Both the position numbers and the translations under genes were made by a program. Shown one piece after another: positions 1 through 5,140 of a stretch of DNA of 5,140 nucleotides. Below the pieces are notes generated by a model. It did not search any database. It worked only from the letters and a program-made list of their open reading frames with translations, and had not been told where the DNA came from. Source of the DNA: an uncultured Bacteroidales bacterium (lineage in GTDB: Bacteria > Bacteroidota > Bacteroidia > Bacteroidales > Paludibacteraceae); assembly GCA_903899865.1 (NCBI GenBank), contig CAIUKZ010000252.1, forward strand, positions 1 to 5,140, read 5' to 3'. Every line of letters starts with the position of its first letter. Positions within the stretch are counted from its first letter, which is position 1.

Positions 1-887
1 ACTTCTTCTTCCTCTTTTGGTTTTTCTACTGGTTTAACTACAGGTTTCTCTCCAGCCTTTACTATTGACTTTAGGTACTCTTTCAATGTATATCCGCACA
101 CGATTTCTTTGTCATACAGATACAGTCTGTAATCTGTCATTTTATTTTCACTTAGCATTTTGATATGCTCAGGTCTTAGTTCTAGAAATGCTGTATAAAC
201 AAATCCTTCAGTAGTACTGTTGGTCTCTACTCTCAGTTTTTCTCTTGGAATATCAATTCTCAAATCGTTTTCGAGCAGAATGGTCATTCCTTGAGAGTTC
301 AATTTGATATCGCTAGCTATCTCGCTCACTTGCATGAAGATAGTGCTTTTTGTTTTATTTGGATTAAACATACTTGGATGATTAATCGTTTTTAGGAAGG
401 TGATTTTGTCACATCCTTGGGGAGTAGAGTATGATTTTTCGTTTTTAAATTTATCTCTAAATGATTTTACGAAGGTGTCAAAAAAACCATCAGGATATTT
501 CAAACCACCTATTACCACAAACTCAAATTCTTCCTCAAAGCGTGGATCATAATCATAATACAAAATTCCTGTTTCAGGATTTTCAACTTTCAGTGCGAAT
601 TTTTTTGCCCCTGTTTTGTCGGTATATTGCTTGTAATCAATGAGTCGGAACACTCTCCCTACCAATGACTCGTATCTTGTGTTGGCATCACTCTGACCAG
701 CGTCATATTTTACCTTCATCAATTCACTAACATAGAAGTCTCTATAGCCATACTTTTGTATTGACTCTGCTTTTTCGCGCACTTTAAGATCTTTGCCAAG
801 TAACAGCTCTACACTAGTGCTAGGGAAATTCTGTCCGTAAGTGAAGTTACTTAGGATAATCAAAGAAAATAAAATTAGTTTTTTCAT
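1..887 (-). CDS. Exported protein of unknown function, paralog A (3' end outside window)
   Basis: The frame is open from an ATG at 887 to the left edge (295 complete codons, no stop), so the C-terminus is missing. I do not recognise the family. Residues 1-18 form a classic signal peptide (MKK, hydrophobic LILFSLIILSNF, then TYG before QN), with no lipobox Cys, so the product is probably periplasmic or secreted. The mature part aligns along its length with the gene at 1085-1903: VELL.GK.LKV.EK..S.Q.YGY.DFY at about 26-52, YYDYDPRFE..FEF.VIGG at about 110-128, and ILLEN..RI near 203-211. It differs most at about 136-185. From about residue 278 the chain becomes Lys/Pro/Glu-rich (KPVVKPVEKPKEEEE), a likely flexible linker or tail absent from the neighbour; a further domain could follow outside the window. 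The start is supported by the matching start and leader of the paralog. It could be co-transcribed with or separately promoted from the upstream paralog. The gene call is firm; the function is unknown. Confidence 0.85.
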   Translation of the reverse strand, partial: MKKLILFSLIILSNFTYGQNFPSTSVELLLGKDLKVREKAESIQKYGYRDFYVSELMKVKYDAGQSDANTRYESLVGRVFRLIDYKQYTDKTGAKKFALKVENPETGILYYDYDPRFEEEFEFVVIGGLKYPDGFFDTFVKSFRDKFKNEKSYSTPQGCDKITFLKTINHPSMFNPNKTKSTIFMQVSEIASDIKLNSQGMTILLENDLRIDIPREKLRVETNSTTEGFVYTAFLELRPEHIKMLSENKMTDYRLYLYDKEIVCGYTLKEYLKSIVKAGEKPVVKPVEKPKEEEE

Positions 888-948
888 ATTTATCGTGTTC
901 TAATTGTCTTTGTATAAATAATCAATTGAGATAATTGAATGTTCTAAT

Positions 949-956
949 CAAAAGTA
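949..956 (-). promoter_or_regulatory. Possible -7 box for paralog A
   Basis: The minus strand reads TACTTTTG, matching the Bacteroidota -7 consensus TAnnTTTG, 61 bases before the ATG at 887. It is identical to the box before paralog B, but sits further upstream and lacks a clear TTG/TTTG element 17-23 bases beyond it. A 6-bp inverted repeat (TCAATT/AATTGA, 922-938) lies between the box and the gene. This is a weak promoter candidate. Confidence 0.3.
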
Positions 957-1084
957 GTTCTTGTTTTATTTGAGAATAATCTTATCCTTATTTCTAATTC
1001 TATAATTCAATAGTGATGCTTGATAGTTCAGTTCTCCATTCTTATTATTGCAATTCAGAATGCTTGTTTAACCCTCTAGTTGAA

Positions 1085-1903
1085 TTATTTTGCAGCTATG
1101 CATCTCATGTAGTTCATCAGTGTTTCACCCATAGTTACATTGGTGTCATGTTTGAACAACCGATATTTAATCATTCTGTTTTCTGCTAATAGCTTGATGT
1201 CATTTTCCCCTAGGTCAAAAACGGATGTGTACATAAATGCGTCACTTCCATCCAGGGCTTTGATTTTTTTGATTTCGATTTTTGCTTCTGGACGCTCAAT
1301 TCTGAATCCATTTTCAAGAAGGATGATCACCCCTTTCACATTGAGTGTTAGAATTGATGCTTGCGATTTAAGTGTGATTTGTGTTCTGGCAGTGTTTCCC
1401 TTAATGATTTTGTAAAACTCTACTGGAGCAAATGGTGATGCATAGTCTAATTCACCAGTAAACATGTCATTGGTACTAACGATGTTTTTGCAAAAGAAAT
1501 CTTCTGGGTAGGTAAGACCGCCTATTACTTCAAATTCAAATTCCAATTCAAAACGTGGATCATAGTCGTAATACATGATGCCTACTTCCGGGTTTTCAAT
1601 TTTTAATTTGAATTTATCTATTCCCATCAAATCGGTATAAGCTTCAAAACTTAGCATTTTGAAAATTTTACCAACTAGAGTTTTATAGCGTGTGTTTTGT
1701 TTGTTTTCACAGCAATTAAATTTTCTCTTCAGTGCTCCATCTGAATAGAAATCATTGTAGCCATATCTTTGCAATGATTCATCTTTTTCTTTAACTTTCA
1801 GTTCTTTGCCGATAAGCAATTCTACATTCGTCCCAGGAAAATTCTGTCCATAAGAAGCGATGTTGCTTAGAACAATCAAAGAAAATAAAATCAGCTTTTT
1901 CAT
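1085..1903 (-). CDS. Exported protein of unknown function, paralog B
   Basis: A complete 272-residue protein that I do not recognise. I place the start at the ATG at 1903, not at the in-frame ATG nine codons upstream (1930). The 1903 start puts MKKLILFSLIVLSNIASYG at the N-terminus as a clean signal peptide, matches the start of paralog A, and leaves the putative -7 box at 1928-1935 upstream of the gene. Cleavage is likely after SYG; there is no lipobox, so the mature protein should be periplasmic or secreted. Shared landmarks with paralog A are VELLIGKELKV at about 28-38, YGYNDFY at 47-53, the acidic/aromatic core YYDYDPRFE at 111-119 followed by EFEFEVIGG, and IILLENGFRIE at about 193-203. 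Alternating hydrophobic/polar stretches suggest mostly beta structure (inference). A Cys pair lies at 64-65. It ends at CIAAK, without the Lys/Pro/Glu tail of paralog A. It is probably a tandem duplicate of that gene, 197 bp away on the same strand. Confidence 0.87.
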   Translation of the reverse strand: MKKLILFSLIVLSNIASYGQNFPGTNVELLIGKELKVKEKDESLQRYGYNDFYSDGALKRKFNCCENKQNTRYKTLVGKIFKMLSFEAYTDLMGIDKFKLKIENPEVGIMYYDYDPRFELEFEFEVIGGLTYPEDFFCKNIVSTNDMFTGELDYASPFAPVEFYKIIKGNTARTQITLKSQASILTLNVKGVIILLENGFRIERPEAKIEIKKIKALDGSDAFMYTSVFDLGENDIKLLAENRMIKYRLFKHDTNVTMGETLMNYMRCIAAK

Positions 1904-1927
1904 AATTGTCGTGTTTAAAATTTTTTC

Positions 1928-1961
1928 CAAAAGTAATCAATTGTTTTAATTCAATGTCAAA
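1928..1961 (-). promoter_or_regulatory. Predicted Bacteroidota-type promoter of paralog B
   Basis: On the minus strand TTTG (1958-1961) is followed after 22 bases by TACTTTTG (1928-1935), matching the TTTG...TAnnTTTG pattern of the Bacteroidota primary sigma factor with a spacer at the long end. The -7 box ends 24 bases before the ATG at 1903. The -33 element lies inside a perfect 12-bp palindrome, GTCAAATTTGAC (1956-1967), which could be an operator, though an AT-rich palindrome of this size can arise by chance. Confidence 0.55.
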
Positions 1962-2164
1962 TTTGACTTAAAAATATATCTATAAACTCCAAATTTACGT
2001 TGGAAATTACAGTATTACAAGCATAGTGTGGCGACTTTCCGAAAATTTATCTTTCCACTAACGTTTTGCTTATTATTTGAAAATCAATTGATTACGTATT
2101 TACTGATGAATTATATTATGGATTGTAAATTTAAGTAAAAACTTTTGAGTACAAAAATAGCGAA

Positions 2165-2197
2165 AATCCCTCATAAATGGTACATTTTATGGGGATT
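2165..2197 (-). terminator. Bulged hairpin, probable terminator of the TPR transcript
   Basis: AATCCC-t-CATAAA (2165-2177) pairs fully with TTTATGGGGATT (2186-2197) except for one bulged T at 2171. A shifted inner pairing (AAATG/CATTT with loop GTA) could extend the stem. On the minus strand the stem is followed by a T-rich run (TTCGCTATTTTTG). It begins 84 bases after the TPR stop and precedes the next minus-strand promoter, as expected of an intrinsic terminator. The plus-strand flank is also fairly T-rich, but no plus-strand gene leads into it. Confidence 0.5.
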
Positions 2198-2225
2198 ATT
2201 CATGTTAATTTTCAATTTCAAATTT

Positions 2226-2261
2226 ATAAAATGATTGATTATTCACATTCTATCATTTTAT
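2226..2261 (-). repeat. 10-bp perfect inverted repeat just after the TPR gene
   Basis: ATAAAATGAT (2226-2235) and ATCATTTTAT (2252-2261) are exact reverse complements around a 16-base loop, starting 20 bases past the TPR stop. The stem is almost all A/T and the loop is long, so it would be less stable than the hairpin at 2165-2197. It may help terminate or stabilise the 3' end of the TPR mRNA, or be a chance product of AT-rich sequence. Confidence 0.35.
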
Positions 2262-2280
2262 TGACGGGAATGTTTTGGGT

Positions 2281-3486
2281 TTAATCGCATGGTTTTTTGA
2301 AATCAAATGGTGAAGATTGATACCCCAATTGTTTTGCTTGATTGTAGTCCGAGCATGCTTTTTCTTTGTCATTGAGTTTGGCATATGCTTGACTTCTGAG
2401 GTAGAATGCGATAGAAAAATCAGGTTTAATTGCTAATGCTTTGGTGAGTGCTTTCACCGCATCGGCATAGTATTCAAATTTGATGTCCAGCTCACCTTTG
2501 TTACAAAATGCGATGACGTTTTTTGGGTCAAGTTCTGTTACGCGAGTGAAATCGGCAAGGGCGCTACTGTGTTCATTTATTTTTTTGTAACCTATTGCTC
2601 TGTTGAAATAAGCATCAGAGTTATTTGGTGCATTATCAATGGCTTTCGAGAGGTCTTCTAAGCTACCTTTGGTGTCATTGAGCATCCCTTTGGCTATTCC
2701 TCTGCGAATGTATGCCTCTACATAGTTGGGTTTGAGGGCAATGGCTTTGTCAAAATCGGCAATGGACGATTTGGTGTCACGTGCTAGTCCTCTGTTGTAA
2801 TACGCTCCTTCGTTTTTAGGGTCTATTTCAATGGCTTTTGTGAAATCCTCGATGGCGGCTGGTAAGTCTTTTAGCGATCCTTTGGCTATTCCTCTACGGA
2901 TGTAGGCTTCCGAGTTATTTGGTGCAATTTCTATGGTTTTTGAGAAATCCTCGATAGCTCCCAAATAATCTGATATTTCTGTTTTGGATACTCCTCTGTA
3001 ATAGACCATTTTGGCATTTTCTGGATCAAGTTCCAATGCTCTATTAAATTCGTCAATGGCATCAGAGTGACGTTTCAACACCGCCAATGTAAGTGCTTTT
3101 TGGAAAAATGCATCGGCATTTTTGGGGTTGCTAGATATCGCTACCTCAAAGTCGAGGAGTGCATTCTCGTAGTCCTTTGCCAGGTCTCTTGCTAGCCCTC
3201 TTTGGTAATAGGCTTGTTCGTATTTAGGATTTATTTCTATTGCTTTCGAAAAGTCTTCTACAGCAGCTTCGTAGTCCATCAAGTAGGACTTAGCTATTCC
3301 CCTTTTTACGTAAGCTTCTGCATGATTGGGATTGGCCTTGATTGTTTTTGAAAAATCAGACACTGCACCTGCATAATCTTTGGCGTTGCCTTTTCTTACA
3401 CCAGAAAGAAAAAGGCTGTCTGTAGTTTCAGCAAAACAAAGAGTGGTAATGAATATTGCGATGAGAGATATGCTACTTCTTTTCAT
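2281..3486 (-). CDS. Exported tetratricopeptide (TPR) repeat protein, 11 repeats
   Basis: A 401-residue protein with a signal peptide at about 1-19 (MKRSSIS, hydrophobic LIAIFITTL, CFA before ET). There is no typical lipobox, since the Cys is followed by FA, so the mature protein is probably periplasmic. Residues 23-392 are filled by 11 back-to-back TPR units with the pattern AY..RG.A....DY..A..DF.KAIE..P.N. Ten units are 34 residues long. Unit 7 (227-256) is only 30, lacking four residues around the turn after GLAR. Units 2, 6 and 8 share a GIAK helix and units 3 and 7 share a YY.RGLARD helix, which suggests expansion by internal duplication. The short tail ends FKKPCD. TPR arrays are helical scaffolds for protein-protein contact; no catalytic domain is present and the partner is unknown. 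The gene lies 63 bp downstream of the ABC ATPase on the same strand and may be co-transcribed, though a link in function is not shown. The start is supported by the signal peptide. Confidence 0.93.
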   Translation of the reverse strand: MKRSSISLIAIFITTLCFAETTDSLFLSGVRKGNAKDYAGAVSDFSKTIKANPNHAEAYVKRGIAKSYLMDYEAAVEDFSKAIEINPKYEQAYYQRGLARDLAKDYENALLDFEVAISSNPKNADAFFQKALTLAVLKRHSDAIDEFNRALELDPENAKMVYYRGVSKTEISDYLGAIEDFSKTIEIAPNNSEAYIRRGIAKGSLKDLPAAIEDFTKAIEIDPKNEGAYYNRGLARDTKSSIADFDKAIALKPNYVEAYIRRGIAKGMLNDTKGSLEDLSKAIDNAPNNSDAYFNRAIGYKKINEHSSALADFTRVTELDPKNVIAFCNKGELDIKFEYYADAVKALTKALAIKPDFSIAFYLRSQAYAKLNDKEKACSDYNQAKQLGYQSSPFDFKKPCD

Positions 3487-3493
3487 AATGTGC

Positions 3494-3501
3494 CAAAATT
3501 A
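3494..3501 (-). promoter_or_regulatory. Possible -7 box close to the TPR start
   Basis: The minus strand reads TAATTTTG, fitting TAnnTTTG, only 7 bases before the TPR ATG. No TTG/TTTG element is visible at the usual distance upstream. If used, transcription would begin at or next to the start codon, giving a leaderless or nearly leaderless mRNA. The alternative is read-through from the ABC gene; no terminator is visible in the 63-bp gap. Confidence 0.25.
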
Positions 3502-3549
3502 TTTTAGTAATTAAAAAATCCGTATTGTTTAATCGGGTATCATTCCTTA

Positions 3550-4212
3550 TCAATTATTTTTATCTAAAATCAGACCGTCTTTCATTTCAATCACTCTGTC
3601 AGACAGCGCTGCCAGCTCCTTGTCATGTGTTACTATCACGATGGTCAATCCAAATTTTTCGCGAAGTTCAAACAGTAATTTGTGCAATTCCTCTTTGTTT
3701 TTTGAATCCAGACTTCCTGAGGGTTCATCAGCAAGAATCAATGATGGTTCATTGATAAGTGCCCTTGCCACTGCTACTCGTTGCTTCTCACCTCCTGAGA
3801 GTTCGTTGGGTTTATGCTCCATCCGGTCTGTCAGTTGCAAGAATGCCAATAGCTCTTTTGCTTTTTGAGTAGACCCCTTTATATCTTTACGAGCAATCAT
3901 TGCTGGTATCAGCACATTTTCCAATGCTGTAAACTCTGGTAACAACTGATGAAACTGGAAGATAAAGCCTATTTTTAAGTTTCTGAAAGCTGCCAACTCT
4001 TTTTCTCCGAGTGCACTGAAATTAACCCCGTTGACCAATACATCACCTCCATTCGGTTTGTCTAGCGTGCCAAGTATTTGTAAAAGAGTAGTTTTGCCTG
4101 CACCACTGGGGCCTACTATGGATACAATTTCACCTTTTTGAACCGTCAGGTTTACTCCTTTTAGAACCTCTAGCGAGCCATAACTTTTACGAATGTCTGT
4201 TGCTTTAATCAT
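3550..4212 (-). CDS. lolD: ABC transporter ATP-binding protein, LolD/MacB class
   Basis: A 220-residue stand-alone ATPase, the usual length for LolD-type subunits. All nucleotide-binding motifs are intact: Walker A GPSGAGKTT (34-42), Q-loop Gln86 in FIFQFHQLLPEFTALENV, signature LSGGEKQRVAVARAL (138-152), Walker B LILADEP (158-164), D-loop SGSLD (165-169) and H-loop His196 in VTHD. The FQ.H.LLPEFTALENV stretch and ADEPSGSLD place it in the LolD/MacB/FtsE-like group, which powers mechanotransmission-type exporters such as the LolCDE machine that extracts lipoproteins from the inner membrane. It should act on the cytoplasmic face of that membrane with a separately encoded permease. No permease gene flanks it here, so the substrate cannot be set by context, and the symbol is a family-level call. 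A MacB-like or other export ATPase remains possible. It is the first gene of the minus-strand unit, read from the promoter at 4258-4287, with the TPR gene downstream. Confidence 0.93.
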   Translation of the reverse strand: MIKATDIRKSYGSLEVLKGVNLTVQKGEIVSIVGPSGAGKTTLLQILGTLDKPNGGDVLVNGVNFSALGEKELAAFRNLKIGFIFQFHQLLPEFTALENVLIPAMIARKDIKGSTQKAKELLAFLQLTDRMEHKPNELSGGEKQRVAVARALINEPSLILADEPSGSLDSKNKEELHKLLFELREKFGLTIVIVTHDKELAALSDRVIEMKDGLILDKNN

Positions 4213-4257
4213 GAATCAACTGTGCTTATTCTCAGAATTGTTAAAATATTTATTCTG

Positions 4258-4287
4258 CAAAGTTATTCGTTTACACCATATATCAAA
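4258..4287 (-). promoter_or_regulatory. Predicted promoter of the ABC ATPase gene
   Basis: On the minus strand TTTG (4284-4287) is followed after 18 bases by TAACTTTG (4258-4265). This fits the Bacteroidota TTTG...TAnnTTTG pattern well and leaves a leader of about 40 bases before the ATG at 4212. It is the best promoter match in the window and lies back to back with the plus-strand promoter candidate at 4309-4316. Confidence 0.6.
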
Positions 4288-4308
4288 GTTTTCTTGTACA
4301 AAAAAATG

Positions 4309-4316
4309 TACCTTTG
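4309..4316 (+). promoter_or_regulatory. -7 box of the metallopeptidase gene promoter
   Basis: TACCTTTG is a strong match to TAnnTTTG, 42 bases before the ATG at 4359. A -33 TTG at normal distance is not clear: TTG at 4294-4296 is only 12 bases away, and the expected -33 zone (about 4284-4292) falls on the -33 element of the divergent ABC promoter. A run of seven A residues (4300-4306) lies in the spacer. Confidence 0.5.
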
Positions 4317-4358
4317 TAGATAATTAGTTTTAACTTACTCTTTATCAAGTAGTGTAGT

Positions 4359-5066
4359 ATGCTTTCTGATGCTGAATTAGGAAATATTGAATTTGTAAGA
4401 AATGCCCGAGCCAAACATATAGGTGTTCGGATATTAAAATCAGGGCTAAAGGTTACATTGCCAGGTAGTTCTACGCCTGATGATGCCATGAAGTTTATCA
4501 ACTCCATACGCAAAAAACTTGTTGCCAAACAATCTAAGCTTAGCGATTCCATTGCTCAAAGCAATATTTATGTTGATAAAAATACTGTTTTGCAAACACT
4601 TAGTTTTAAGGTTGTGGCAGTTCCTACAGAGAGAATGAACATTCATTTTTTATTGAAGAATGAACTGTTGACCATACAGTATCCCAACCACATGAACTGC
4701 AGGCTGGACGAAAATCAAAAACAATTTTGGAATGGCATCAGTTATTTCCTTAGGAATGAAGCTAAAAGGTTATTGCCTGCTAGAACTTTGGCACTGGCTA
4801 CCAAACATGGATTTACGGTGCAGGATGTAAAAATCCAATCTAGCAAAACTCGCTGGGGAAGTTGCTCTGGTAGGAAGACCATTAACTTTTCCTTGTATTT
4901 ACTTTTGTTGCCACAGCATTTGGTGGATTATGTGATTTTACATGAACTTTGCCATACCAAGGAGATGAATCATGGACCCAAATTTTGGGCGTGGATGGAT
5001 AAAGTCACTGAGGGCAAAAGCAATGCGCTGAGAGCCGAATTGAAAAAGTACCACATGCCAAACTAA
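4359..5066 (+). CDS. YgjP-like (DUF45 family) zinc metallopeptidase
   Basis: A 235-residue protein, about the usual length for the YgjP/DUF45 family (Pfam PF01863). The zinc site is intact: HELCH at 195-199 gives the two His ligands and catalytic Glu196, and NH at 204-205 gives the probable third ligand, followed by the conserved F.W (209-211 region). The other family hallmark, SSKTRWGSCS (161-170), lies upstream and is followed by the INFSLYLLLLP strand/helix segment. The N-terminal half (VRNARAKHIGVRILKSGLKVTLP) matches the family's beta-rich start. No signal peptide or membrane segment is seen, so it should be cytoplasmic. The family is predicted to be zinc-dependent peptidases related to WLM/SprT-like enzymes; the substrate is not known to me. 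The ATG is the first possible after an in-frame stop three codons upstream (4350-4352). It diverges from the ABC gene and is followed after about 20 bases by a dGTPase gene, probably in one operon. Confidence 0.92.
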   Translation: MLSDAELGNIEFVRNARAKHIGVRILKSGLKVTLPGSSTPDDAMKFINSIRKKLVAKQSKLSDSIAQSNIYVDKNTVLQTLSFKVVAVPTERMNIHFLLKNELLTIQYPNHMNCRLDENQKQFWNGISYFLRNEAKRLLPARTLALATKHGFTVQDVKIQSSKTRWGSCSGRKTINFSLYLLLLPQHLVDYVILHELCHTKEMNHGPKFWAWMDKVTEGKSNALRAELKKYHMPN

Positions 5067-5086
5067 TTTTTTATTTTTTCGATATG

Positions 5087-5140
5087 ATGAATTGGGAACA
5101 ACTGCTTTCTACAAAACGATTCGGGATGGAGTCCTACCAT
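5087..5140 (+). CDS. dgt: Deoxyguanosinetriphosphate triphosphohydrolase, N-terminal fragment (cut by window edge)
   Basis: Only the first 18 codons are present, reading MNWEQLLSTKRFGMESYH, with no stop before the right edge. This closely resembles the N-terminus of Bacteroidota dGTPases of the HD superfamily, which begin with a MNWEQLLS-like stretch. Those enzymes cleave dGTP to deoxyguanosine and triphosphate in the cytoplasm and help balance dNTP pools. The metal-binding HD motif would lie outside the window, so the call rests on N-terminal resemblance alone. An ATG directly before (5084) could also be the start; I prefer the second because family members usually begin MNW. It begins 20 bases after the metallopeptidase stop with no terminator between, so the two are probably co-transcribed. 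Confidence 0.7.
   Translation, partial: MNWEQLLSTKRFGMESYH

Larger units (their letters stand above)
1904..2280. other. Gene-free intergenic region of 377 bp
   Basis: No credible coding frame is visible on either strand in this AT-rich stretch between the TPR gene and paralog B. It holds the predicted promoter and palindrome at its left end (1928-1967), a weak TCCAA/TTGGA inverted repeat (1988-2004), one CAATTGATTA copy on the plus strand (2085-2094), a strong bulged hairpin (2165-2197) and a 10-bp inverted repeat near the end of the TPR gene (2226-2261). About 1968-2160 otherwise shows nothing I can name. Confidence 0.7.

Noticed and set aside
461..643. Plus-strand open frame of 60 codons
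   Set aside because: It lies wholly inside paralog A on the opposite strand, has no promoter-like sequence and no protein-like pattern.
1021..1084. Terminator between the two paralogs
   Set aside because: Only 5-bp arms (ATTCT/AGAAT) with a long loop are visible and no T-run follows, so termination there is not supported.
1140..1415. Plus-strand open frame of 91 codons
   Set aside because: It is antisense to paralog B, whose coding status is supported by its paralog and signal peptide.
1904..1930. Nine-codon N-terminal extension of paralog B from the ATG at 1930
   Set aside because: It would put a polar stretch before the signal peptide, is not shared with paralog A, and starts inside the predicted -7 box.
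2152..2159. TATTTTTG on the minus strand as a promoter box
   Set aside because: It lies in the T-rich tail of the hairpin at 2165-2197, has no TTG element upstream, and is about 250 bases from the next start codon.
2281..3486. Repeated DNA in the TPR gene as a CRISPR or tandem satellite array
   Set aside because: The roughly 102-bp periodicity reflects 34-residue TPR units in an intact reading frame with degenerate copies, not identical repeats with unique spacers.
3525..3868. Two plus-strand open frames (3525-3755 and 3620-3868)
   Set aside because: Both are antisense to the ABC ATPase gene, whose motifs are intact, and have no recognisable domain.
4283..4646. Two minus-strand open frames (4283-4552 and 4446-4646)
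   Set aside because: Both overlap the start of the metallopeptidase gene on the opposite strand, and the first runs through the divergent promoter region.

Overview
The window looks like a chromosomal segment from a Bacteroidota (Bacteroidetes) bacterium. It is AT-rich by eye. Several starts are preceded by TAnnTTTG-type -7 boxes, and no convincing Shine-Dalgarno sequence is visible before any gene. The gene content fits too: a LolD-like ATPase, an exported TPR protein, a YgjP-like metallopeptidase and a dGTPase start of the MNWEQLLS type. The genus cannot be told from the sequence.

Layout. On the minus strand, read right to left, lie an ABC transporter ATPase of the LolD/MacB class (4212-3550), an exported protein made almost entirely of 11 TPR repeats (3486-2281), a gene-free stretch with a strong bulged hairpin (about 2280-1904), and two tandem paralogous genes for exported proteins of unknown function (1903-1085, and 887 running off the left edge). 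On the plus strand, diverging from the ABC gene, lie a YgjP/DUF45-type zinc metallopeptidase (4359-5066) and, 20 bases later, the first codons of a dGTP triphosphohydrolase that leaves the window on the right.

How the parts relate. The ABC and TPR genes are 63 bp apart and may share the ABC promoter, although a possible -7 box lies just before the TPR start. The metallopeptidase and dGTPase genes look like one operon. The promoters of the two divergent units face each other in about 146 bp. No lipoprotein-release permease (LolC/E type) is visible next to the ATPase.

The least explained part is the left third. Two secreted paralogs of about 270-300 residues share a signal peptide, a YYDYDPRFE...EFEF.VIGG core and a conserved leader just before the ATG, but differ in their -7 promoter elements and C-termini; the left copy carries a Lys/Pro/Glu tail that continues beyond the window. 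I do not recognise this family. I see no CRISPR array, tRNA, rRNA, insertion sequence or phage gene.
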